Source: Flavobacterium limicola (GTDB lineage: Bacteria; Bacteroidota; Bacteroidia; Flavobacteriales; Flavobacteriaceae). Taken from it: DNA of 64,000 bases. Positions 53,380 through 60,011 of the stretch are shown piece after piece (positions within the stretch are counted from its first letter, which is position 1; each line of letters opens with the position of its first letter). The notes under the pieces were generated by a model. That model did not search any database and was not told the origin of the DNA. It worked only from the letters and a program-made list of their open reading frames with translations. The stretch lies in contig NZ_RBXA01000001.1 of NCBI RefSeq assembly GCF_003634755.1, positions 1 to 64,000 of the forward strand. The letters run 5' to 3'. The translations under genes were made by a program, and so were the position numbers.

Positions 53380-53736
53380 TTACAACACGAATAGAAAAAG
53401 TAATATTGAAATAAGCCAGAACATACTATTGAAACAACCGTCTAAAAATAGTGCTCTATCCATTGTCCAGTAAGTATCAACACTGTTTCTTTTATATTTT
53501 AAGTAAAATGATTTGCTTAAAACATAATATGCAAACTGCGTCATCATTGGTGCAAATAATGAATTAATAGCAGTGTTTTTTCCAAAACCAATCAACACAC
53601 TTATTGAAGCAATTAAAAACAATATTACATTTAAAATTAATAGTTTAAAAAACCATTCTTTATTATCTAATTTACTTTTATCAAACAAGAATATCAATGA
53701 CACATTCATTCCAATTATAATAAAAATGACATTCAT
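53380..53736 (-). CDS. Small multi-helix membrane protein, unknown
   Basis: This 118-residue protein has three to four hydrophobic segments (about 1-17, 30-50, 60-75, 98-117). No family is recognised. It lies between thrA and osmC on the same strand, 52 bases after thrA, so it is probably carried on the methionine operon transcript. Codon use looks like that of its neighbours. Confidence 0.65.
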   Translation of the reverse strand: MNVIFIIIGMNVSLIFLFDKSKLDNKEWFFKLLILNVILFLIASISVLIGFGKNTAINSLFAPMMTQFAYYVLSKSFYLKYKRNSVDTYWTMDRALFLDGCFNSMFWLISILLFLFVL

Positions 53737-53788
53737 ATCAATTTCTTTTTCTTATTGATTACTCCAAACTGATCACTGAACACTATTT

Positions 53789-56203
53789 TTACCCTTTATC
53801 CGATAACCTTAAAATATCTCCAAAAACGCCTCTCGCTGTCACTGCTGATCCTGCGCCTGCGCCTTGAATCACGATTGGTCGGTCTCCATAAGACTCTGTG
53901 TAAATTTCGAAGAAAGAATCTGAACCTTTTAATCCGCCCAGCGCCGTATCAGATGGTACCGAAACTAATTTCACTTCCAGATTTCCTTTATCATTTTGCA
54001 AATCACCTGACAATTCGCCTATGTATCGCAATACGCGATTTGGCTTTTGGTCGGCTTTTATTTTAGCATAAATCGGGTCAAACTCCGTCAATTTATTCAA
54101 GAAATCAGAAACATCTCCTTCACGTAAATGTTCTGGAATCAAATTTTGAATATCAATTTCTTCAAATTCATTTTGCAAGTCTAATTCTCTAGCCAAAATC
54201 AATAATTTCCTACCTACATCATTCCCGCACAAGTCCTCTCTTGGATCCGGCTCAGTATATCCGTTTTCGATGGCTTCTTTCAATATTTCGCTGAAAGGAG
54301 CGTCTTTTGCAGAAAAATTATTGAACAAATAACTCAATGTCCCAGAGAAAACACCCTTAATCTTAGTAATATTTTCTCCAGAAAGATGCAATAATTTAAT
54401 CGTATCAATCAATGGTAATCCCGCTCCAACATTCGTTTCATAAAGATAACTCTTTTGATTATCTGCTAGCACTTTTCGTAATTTTTTATAAAAACTATAA
54501 CTTAATGTATTCGCTACTTTATTCGATGAAATCAAATCAAAGCTACTTTCTGCTAGAGGAATATAATTTTCAACAAATGTGGCACTTGCCGTGTTATCAA
54601 TCGCAATCAAATTCTCTAAATGATGCTCATTTGCGTACGCAATTACATCATCAATAGTATAAGAGAATCCATTGTTTTGAATTTCATTTTTCCAATTTGG
54701 AGTAACCCCATTTTTATTTAAAAGCACATTACTGGAATTAGCAATCGCAAAAACATTCAGTTTGATGTCCTTTCTTTTTTCGATGGTTGCTGCTGATTCT
54801 AATATTTGGTTAATCAACGTTCCTCCCACTAATCCATGTCCGAAAATAGCAATATTAATTTTCTTTGAAACTCCAAAAATCTCTCCGTGAATCACGTTTA
54901 AGGCTTTGTTCAGTTGCGATTTTTTTACCACTAAACTCACATTTTTACCTGTAACCGTATTATTGAAAAGAATCGGGACAATTTTATTTTTTATCAACGC
55001 CGTATAAGGCTTGTGAAACGTACTCAAATCCTGACCAATGATAGAAATCACCGAAACATCATCGGTCACCGTGATTTTATTCACATCTTTAGAATAGAAA
55101 TCATTTTCGAATTCTTTCTCTAATTCAATCATGGCTTTTGTCGCTTTATCAGCAGCTACGACTAAACCAATTCCTCTCTCTGAAGATCCTTGAGAAATGA
55201 TACTCACACTAATATCATTATCACCCATCACTCTGAAAATACGGGCATCAACGCCAGTTTTACCAAGCAATCCCCTTCCTTCCAGATTCACTAACGAAAC
55301 ATTTTCAAGTACCGAAAGTGTTTTAATTCCTTCCTTATTAGAATTAGAAGTAATTAATGTTCCTTTATTTTCGTGGTTGAATGTGTTCAAAATACGAAGC
55401 GGAATATTTTTTTCCAATAAAGGAATTATCGTTTTGGCATGAAGAATCGTCGCACCAAAATTGGCTATTTCATTGGCTTCGTTAAACGACAAATGATCGA
55501 TTTTTTTTGCATCAAGCACTAAGTCCGGATTAGCGGTATAAATTCCGTCTACGTGTGTGTAATTCTGTAATTCGTCTGCATTTAAGTAGTTCGCTATCAA
55601 CGAAGCGGTATAATTACTGCCGTTTCTTCCTAAAGTAGTCGTGTCATTATTATTATTAGAACCGATGAAACCTGTAATAATATTCACGGCTGGTCCGTTA
55701 TTCTGCTTAAAATAATTGATGACGTTTTTCTTCGAAATTTGTTCCAAAGGTTGCGCATCACCAAATTTCGAATCAGTTTTAATCAATTCCCGAGTATCTG
55801 CAAAGCGAGCATTTATTCCATTTTCAACGAGAATAGCTGTCAGTAATTTTGCCGAAAGCAACTCGCCTTTAGATAAAACCTGGTCTTTAATTTTATTGCT
55901 GTAATCACCAATTAGACTTACGCCTTCAAATAATTTCTCCAAAACATTGAACTCCTCAGACAAATCTACGTTCTCATATTCATCTTGCTGGTATTTTTTA
56001 AAATCTTCAAAAAGCAGTTTATAATCATTATTAGTAGCCGCAACCTTTAAAATTTCTTCTAGTTCATCTGTGGCATTCCCTCTTGCTGAAACTACAATGG
56101 CAATTTCCTCTCCTTGATTTACTTTATCGGTTATAATCGCAACAACCTTATTTATTCCGTCGCCATTCGATAAAGATTTACCTCCAAATTTTAATATTTT
56201 CAT
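53789..56203 (-). CDS. thrA: Bifunctional aspartate kinase / homoserine dehydrogenase I
   Basis: This 804-residue ThrA-type fusion has an aspartokinase domain (about 1-290) with MKILKFGGKSLSNG and TTLGRNGSNYTASLIA, and ACT regulatory domains (about 305-455). Homoserine dehydrogenase occupies about 465-804: IFGHGLVGGTLINQIL, SSNKVANTL, GVFSGTLSYLFNNF, EPDPREDLCGNDVGRKLLIL (cited in part). It supplies homoserine for MetX. The start is 19 bases after the metX stop, and it is under the same SAM-I riboswitch. Confidence 0.93.
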   Translation of the reverse strand: MKILKFGGKSLSNGDGINKVVAIITDKVNQGEEIAIVVSARGNATDELEEILKVAATNNDYKLLFEDFKKYQQDEYENVDLSEEFNVLEKLFEGVSLIGDYSNKIKDQVLSKGELLSAKLLTAILVENGINARFADTRELIKTDSKFGDAQPLEQISKKNVINYFKQNNGPAVNIITGFIGSNNNNDTTTLGRNGSNYTASLIANYLNADELQNYTHVDGIYTANPDLVLDAKKIDHLSFNEANEIANFGATILHAKTIIPLLEKNIPLRILNTFNHENKGTLITSNSNKEGIKTLSVLENVSLVNLEGRGLLGKTGVDARIFRVMGDNDISVSIISQGSSERGIGLVVAADKATKAMIELEKEFENDFYSKDVNKITVTDDVSVISIIGQDLSTFHKPYTALIKNKIVPILFNNTVTGKNVSLVVKKSQLNKALNVIHGEIFGVSKKINIAIFGHGLVGGTLINQILESAATIEKRKDIKLNVFAIANSSNVLLNKNGVTPNWKNEIQNNGFSYTIDDVIAYANEHHLENLIAIDNTASATFVENYIPLAESSFDLISSNKVANTLSYSFYKKLRKVLADNQKSYLYETNVGAGLPLIDTIKLLHLSGENITKIKGVFSGTLSYLFNNFSAKDAPFSEILKEAIENGYTEPDPREDLCGNDVGRKLLILARELDLQNEFEEIDIQNLIPEHLREGDVSDFLNKLTEFDPIYAKIKADQKPNRVLRYIGELSGDLQNDKGNLEVKLVSVPSDTALGGLKGSDSFFEIYTESYGDRPIVIQGAGAGSAVTARGVFGDILRLSDKG

Positions 56204-56221
56204 TGTGTTGTGTTTTTTGGC

Positions 56222-57190
56222 TTAGAATATATCCTGAAGCAAATTGTGTAATTGTTTGTATTCTATCAAAAAAGCATCGTGTCCATGAATGGAAACAATT
56301 TCCTGATAGCTAACCTTATTTTTATATCTTTTTAATTCCTCGTAGGTTGCTTTATTTTCATTTGCCGTAAAAAACAAGTCTGAATTGATTCCGATAATGT
56401 GAATATCAGCTTCAATTCGAGATGTTATTTCTTGAAACGAAGCGCTGTTTCTCGTAACATCTATCGTCTTCAATAGTTGATTCATCATTTTGTACGATGA
56501 AATTTGAAAACGTTTCTGCAATTTTTCGCCATGATGCAGCAACCAACTTTCCACATTAAAAACAGCCAATTCTTCATTCGTAGTTCGCTGAAATTTGGCA
56601 GTAAAAGATTCCGGAGTTCTATAGCAAAGCATAGCATGAGTTCGGGCATCTTCAATAGGTTTTGAAGAATTTTTTAAAATTTGTTCCTGCAAAAAACAGT
56701 TTGCAATTAACCAGTCTGTAGATTTCCAATCGGTTGCAATGGGAATTAAATGTTGTGTGATTTTTGGTTCTAAAGCGACCATTTCCCATGCAATTCCACC
56801 GCCTACAGAACCACCAATAATGGCGTATAGTTTTTTAATTTCAAGAAGCTGAATTCCTTCAATAAAAATTCTGGCAATATCTCTGGCATTAAAATCTGAA
56901 TAATTTTCGATGCTAAAACCATCAAATCCATTTCCGGGAACATTAAACGCGAGAATTGTATATTTTGTAACATCTATAGTTTTATGTTCTCCAATTAGAT
57001 CATTCCACCAACCATTTTCGCCCACAACTTGGGAGTTTCCAGTCAATGCATGATTTACCAAAACGATTGGCGCGGTATGCAATTCAGGTCCAAAAACTTG
57101 AAAACTTAAGTTTAAGACAGCATAAAAAGCGCCACTTTCGGTGGTGAAATTTTGTAATGTGATAGATGTTGGTTTATTTTCCAATTTCAA
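56222..57190 (-). CDS. metX: Homoserine O-acetyltransferase
   Basis: This 322-residue alpha/beta hydrolase-fold acyltransferase has the oxyanion region VNHALTGNSQVVG, the nucleophile serine in IIGGSVGGGIAWEMVAL (about residue 130), the aspartate in INSDLFF and the histidine in IHGHDAFLIEY near the end. It is shorter than many MetX proteins but the triad is complete. First gene of the metX-thrA-...-metZ unit, 74 bases downstream of the SAM-I riboswitch. Confidence 0.92.
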   Translation of the reverse strand: MKLENKPTSITLQNFTTESGAFYAVLNLSFQVFGPELHTAPIVLVNHALTGNSQVVGENGWWNDLIGEHKTIDVTKYTILAFNVPGNGFDGFSIENYSDFNARDIARIFIEGIQLLEIKKLYAIIGGSVGGGIAWEMVALEPKITQHLIPIATDWKSTDWLIANCFLQEQILKNSSKPIEDARTHAMLCYRTPESFTAKFQRTTNEELAVFNVESWLLHHGEKLQKRFQISSYKMMNQLLKTIDVTRNSASFQEITSRIEADIHIIGINSDLFFTANENKATYEELKRYKNKVSYQEIVSIHGHDAFLIEYKQLHNLLQDIF

Positions 57191-57263
57191 ATCTTTTATG
57201 ATTTTTGACCTGTGTTTGGAAATATTAGAAAGAAAGCTAGGAGTTATCTAGACAAATTCTTAG

Positions 57264-57369
57264 TGTTATCTTTCCACGTTTGGCGTGGTAGAATGCAGCA
57301 CCTTCTTCGATAAATCGAAGGGTTGCTAAGGCTTCATCGGGTCTAATCCCTCTGCCTTTCTTTATAACA
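57264..57369 (-). ncRNA. SAM-I (S-box) riboswitch upstream of metX
   Basis: The minus-strand P1 GTTAT...GATAAC encloses GGCAGAGGGATTAGACCCGA, TGAAGCCTTAGCAACCCTTC, a P3 hairpin (CTTCGAT/ATCGAAG), GGTGCTGCATTCTACCACG and a short P4 (CCACG/CGTGG). It matches the copy at 42055-42169 base for base in the S-box core, differing in P3 and P4 loops. No intrinsic terminator follows before metX. A second GATAACTCC just downstream could compete with the P1 3' strand, suggesting a translational switch. Confidence 0.92.
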
Positions 57370-57397
57370 TTTCAATACGTTTGTGAACTTATAATTG

Positions 57398-57428
57398 CAA
57401 ATTAAGGACTATTTTTTGTAACAACCAA
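57398..57428 (-). promoter_or_regulatory. Promoter of the metX riboswitch unit
   Basis: Minus-strand TTG (57426-57428), a 20-base spacer, then TTAATTTG (57398-57405), a one-base variant of TAnnTTTG like that at the metH riboswitch. The riboswitch starts about 28 bases downstream. Confidence 0.6.
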
Positions 57429-57499
57429 ATTTTTATGCGCAATCGATTTCTTTGTATGGTTCAAATAAAAACCTGAAAACAATAAACATACAAATGTTA

Positions 57500-57546
57500 T
57501 TTTGACGAAGCATTACAAACTAATTACAGTTCTTACCTCGTCAAAA
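57500..57546 (-). promoter_or_regulatory. Second upstream promoter enclosed by an inverted repeat
   Basis: TTTTGACGA (57500-57508) and TCGTCAAAA (57538-57546) form perfect 9-bp arms. Between and overlapping them, on the minus strand, TTG (57542-57544), 18 bases and TTAGTTTG (57516-57523) look like a promoter. The layout suggests an operator bracketing a promoter; function unproven. Confidence 0.4.
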
Positions 57547-57577
57547 CAACAATTTTAAATATCCTTTTGAGAATCTC

Positions 57578-57600
57578 AAAACCGAAAAAAAATTCGGATT
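57578..57600 (-). terminator. Weak hairpin after the 69-residue frame
   Basis: The minus-strand CCGAA/TTCGG stem with a T-rich loop is followed by TTTTG, three bases past the stop of the small frame at 57603-57812. It could end that small transcript. Confidence 0.35.
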
Positions 57601-57602
57601 TA

Positions 57603-57812
57603 TTAAATAAAAAGTGCTTCATTCTCTTGAGAATACATTAAAAAAAGTAATGAATTTGGCACTATTTTTTGTGCCAAAGCATCGTTTTTTGAAATTTCAA
57701 ATCTAGGATGAATCAATTCGTTTTTTGAATCATTCTCCTTTTGTTTTTTATTCCTGTTATTAATCCTCTCTAATAACTGGAATGTTTTTGGGAAATACTT
57801 AGTTGTGCTCAT
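57603..57812 (-). CDS. Possible 69-residue basic protein
   Basis: This ATG-started frame codes a lysine/asparagine-rich polypeptide (RINNRNKKQKENDSKNE) with no family I recognise. It is flanked by a terminator upstream (57897) and a weak one downstream, so it could be an independent small gene. Composition is also compatible with a chance frame in AT-rich DNA. Confidence 0.3.
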   Translation of the reverse strand: MSTTKYFPKTFQLLERINNRNKKQKENDSKNELIHPRFEISKNDALAQKIVPNSLLFLMYSQENEALFI

Positions 57813-57896
57813 AATTTTTAGGTGTTAAGTTTTTAATTCATTGTTGGTTTCATTCGCATTATGTTTTTTAAAAATAAAATATAATCTTAAAACAAA

Positions 57897-57928
57897 AAAC
57901 CCTTTTAGATACGTATCCAAAAGGGTTT
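57897..57928 (-). terminator. Intrinsic terminator after the small Met/Cys peptide
   Basis: The minus-strand stem AAACCCTTTT/AAAAGGGTTT, with an inner GATAC/GTATC palindrome, is followed by TTTTTTG. It lies 30 bases after the stop of the 29-codon frame. Confidence 0.75.
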
Positions 57929-57958
57929 TAAGTTGTTTGTAAACTTATACTTTTGGAA

Positions 57959-58048
57959 TCAACAGACGTAAATACACATAATGGCCTTGGCAGCGATCAT
58001 CTTATTGACAGTTGAATTATTTGTAAACTGGAATTTTAGGTTATTCAT
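57959..58048 (-). CDS. 29-residue Met/Cys-tailed small peptide (leader candidate)
   Basis: This frame begins MNNLKFQFTNNSTVNK and ends KAIMCIYVC. It has higher GC than its surroundings from 57961 to 58010, which is unusual for intergenic DNA here. It is followed at once by a strong terminator (57897-57928). It lies upstream of the metX operon on the same strand. The Met and Cys residues near the stop make a Met/Cys-responsive leader peptide imaginable, but a free-standing small protein is equally possible. Too short for family assignment. Confidence 0.45.
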   Translation of the reverse strand: MNNLKFQFTNNSTVNKMIAAKAIMCIYVC

Positions 58049-58088
58049 TTATATTTTTTATTTCTATACTATTATTTCTGTTGCATTC

Positions 58089-58192
58089 AAAAAAAAGCTT
58101 CCCGTTATCTGGGAAGCTTTTGCTATATAATTTTAATTTAAAAATTATGCAATAAACGACCCTCAGGAGTTGTCCTGCGCGACCTTAAACAT
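58089..58192 (-). ncRNA. Candidate small structured RNA with intrinsic terminator
   Basis: Read on the minus strand, it holds GTCGCGCAGGACAACTCCTG (hairpin CAGGA/TCCTG), a second AT hairpin closed by GC pairs (58122-58150), and a strong terminator AAAGCTTCCC/GGGAAGCTTT with eight T residues (58089-58120). The core 58155-58185 is GC-rich against very AT-rich flanks, suggesting conservation. A nine-codon frame (ATG at 58192, MFKVAQDNS) overlaps the first hairpin. No promoter with a good match was found. No known RNA family was recognised. Confidence 0.45.
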
Positions 58193-58365
58193 ATTACAAA
58201 TATTAAATTTCATTTTTTACCTTTTTTTAAAAATCAAATTTCCAAATTATTTTTTAAATATCCAAATAAGTTTCAAAAATATTTATCAAAATCCTATTAG
58301 AATTATTCTTGGCTATCAACAGAACCTGAAAAAAGATTTATCCGCAAAAAAAAGTTAAGATTAAT

Positions 58366-58394
58366 TTGCAATTCAAAATGGTTTCATACATTTG
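58366..58394 (+). promoter_or_regulatory. metK promoter
   Basis: TTG (58366-58368), an 18-base spacer and TACATTTG (58387-58394) match the Bacteroidota consensus. Transcription would start about six to ten bases later, just before the riboswitch P1 stem. Confidence 0.75.
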
Positions 58395-58405
58395 CATCCG
58401 AATAC

Positions 58406-58505
58406 AAGAGGAAAAATTTGAACTGATTGCAACCTCTTCATAATGAAATCAATTCATTATGGATACTGAAAATTTTTCAGTAGAAAAAATGCTAAAGCAG
58501 GAACC
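58406..58505 (+). ncRNA. SAM-II-type (long-loop) riboswitch upstream of metK
   Basis: AAGAGG (58406-58411) pairs with CCTCTT (58433-58438) as P1. The enclosed loop AATTTGAACTGATTGCAA resembles the conserved SAM-II loop (ATTT, AAC, ATTGCA). After two inserted hairpins (CATAATGAA/TTCATTATG and TACTGAAA/TTTCAGTA) comes AAAAATGCTAAAGCAGG, matching the conserved 3' GCTAAA tail that forms the pseudoknot. The inserted hairpins fit the long-loop SAM-II variant reported from Bacteroidetes. I could not fold it, and the P2 pairing is only partly convincing by eye. Confidence 0.68.
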
Positions 58506-58514
58506 CTCCTTTAG
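58492..58514 (+). promoter_or_regulatory. Hairpin overlapping the riboswitch 3' tail
   Basis: CTAA-AGC-AGGA pairs with TCCT-TTAG around an ACCC loop. It uses the same bases (GCTAAAGCAGG) as the SAM-II pseudoknot strand, so the two structures exclude each other. This is a natural expression platform. The following T-rich stretch is weak for termination. Confidence 0.5.
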
Positions 58515-58564
58515 TCCTTTTCAGCAATTATTTTTTCTCGCTTAATTTAAAAATAATAACTATT

Positions 58565-59815
58565 ATGGCCTATTTATTTACGTCAGAATCTGTAAGCGAA
58601 GGACACCCAGACAAAATTGCAGATCAAATTTCAGACGCATTAATTGATAATTTTTTGGCATTTGATGCTGATTCAAAAGTAGCTTGCGAAACTTTAGTAA
58701 CTACTGGCCAGGTAATTTTGGCTGGTGAAGTAAAATCAAATACTTATTTAGATGTACAACAAATCGCTCGTGAAGTAATCAGAAAAATTGGTTACACGAA
58801 AAGTGAATACATGTTTGAAGCCAATTCTTGTGGAATCCTTTCTGCTATTCACGAACAATCTGCTGACATTAATCAGGGTGTTGACAGAAAAAATCCTGAA
58901 GAGCAAGGCGCTGGTGACCAAGGAATGATGTTTGGTTACGCTACTAATGAAACAGATAATTATATGCCATTGGCACTTGATTTATCTCATAAATTATTAC
59001 AGGAATTAGCCATTTTAAGACGTGAAAATAACGAAATTACGTATTTGCGTCCTGATGCTAAATCTCAAGTAACTTTAGAATATAGCGATGATAATAAGCC
59101 AACTCGTATTGATGCTATTGTAATCTCGACACAACATGATGATTTTGACGAAGAAGCTACAATGCTTGCAAAAATCAAAAAAGACATAGTTGAAATTTTG
59201 ATTCCAAGGATTATTGCAAAAAATCCAACGCATGCCCATTTATTCAATGATGCTATCCAATACCATATTAACCCAACCGGAAAATTCGTAATTGGTGGAC
59301 CACATGGAGATACTGGATTGACAGGAAGAAAAATCATTGTGGATACTTACGGTGGAAAAGGTGCTCACGGTGGTGGTGCATTCTCTGGAAAAGATCCAAG
59401 TAAAGTAGATAGAAGTGCGGCTTATGCTACACGTCACATTGCTAAAAACTTAGTTGCAGCTGGTGTTGCTGACGAGATTTTAGTTCAGGTTTCGTATGCA
59501 ATTGGTGTTGCTGAACCAATGGGTATTTTTATCGATACGTACGGTACTTCAAAAGTGAATTTGACCAATGGTGAAATTGCTAAAAAAGTAGAAGCTATTT
59601 TTGATATGCGTCCGTACTTTATCGAGCAACGTTTGAAATTAAGAAATCCAATCTATAGTGAAACTGCTGCTTACGGGCACATGGGACGTACTCCAGAAAC
59701 AGTTACTAAAACTTTTTCTGCTCCAGGTGGAAACGAAAAAACAGTTACTGTTGAATTGTTTACTTGGGAAAAATTAGATTTCGTAGACCAAGTTAAAACT
59801 GCTTTTGGATTGTAA
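58565..59815 (+). CDS. metK: S-adenosylmethionine synthase
   Basis: This 416-residue enzyme makes SAM from methionine and ATP. It has [20 protein letters not shown] at the N-terminus, the methionine loop [16 protein letters not shown] (about 117-132) and the P-loop-like [20 protein letters not shown] (about 262-281). Length and all active-site residues are standard, with an insert before PRIIAKN. The gene is divergent from the metX operon. It has its own promoter, riboswitch and terminator. Confidence 0.96.
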   Translation: MAYLFTSESVSEGHPDKIADQISDALIDNFLAFDADSKVACETLVTTGQVILAGEVKSNTYLDVQQIAREVIRKIGYTKSEYMFEANSCGILSAIHEQSADINQGVDRKNPEEQGAGDQGMMFGYATNETDNYMPLALDLSHKLLQELAILRRENNEITYLRPDAKSQVTLEYSDDNKPTRIDAIVISTQHDDFDEEATMLAKIKKDIVEILIPRIIAKNPTHAHLFNDAIQYHINPTGKFVIGGPHGDTGLTGRKIIVDTYGGKGAHGGGAFSGKDPSKVDRSAAYATRHIAKNLVAAGVADEILVQVSYAIGVAEPMGIFIDTYGTSKVNLTNGEIAKKVEAIFDMRPYFIEQRLKLRNPIYSETAAYGHMGRTPETVTKTFSAPGGNEKTVTVELFTWEKLDFVDQVKTAFGL

Positions 59816-59835
59816 TCATCTAAAAAATATATCTA

Positions 59836-59871
59836 AAACCCGCAATTCAATTGGATTGCGGGTTTTTTTTT
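59836..59871 (+). terminator. Intrinsic terminator of metK
   Basis: The stem AAACCCGCAAT (59836-59846) pairs with ATTGCGGGTTT (59855-59865) and is followed by a run of T. It comes 21 bases after the metK stop. Confidence 0.88.
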
Positions 59872-60011
59872 AGCCTTGATGGAATGGAAATCATTTGCTG
59901 AAGAAACATTCATTTTTTCTTATAAAAAAGAGCGACCAACGGAAGCTCCTTTATTTATTTAGAAAAACAATCTTTTTCAGGAAAGATTGAAATGTACAGC
60001 AGAAATAGCTC

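Noticed and set aside
58170..58358. 62-codon plus-strand frame upstream of metK
   Set aside because: It starts opposite the GC-rich core of the candidate small RNA and runs through AT-rich DNA to the metK promoter. The product is just Phe/Lys/Ile-rich.
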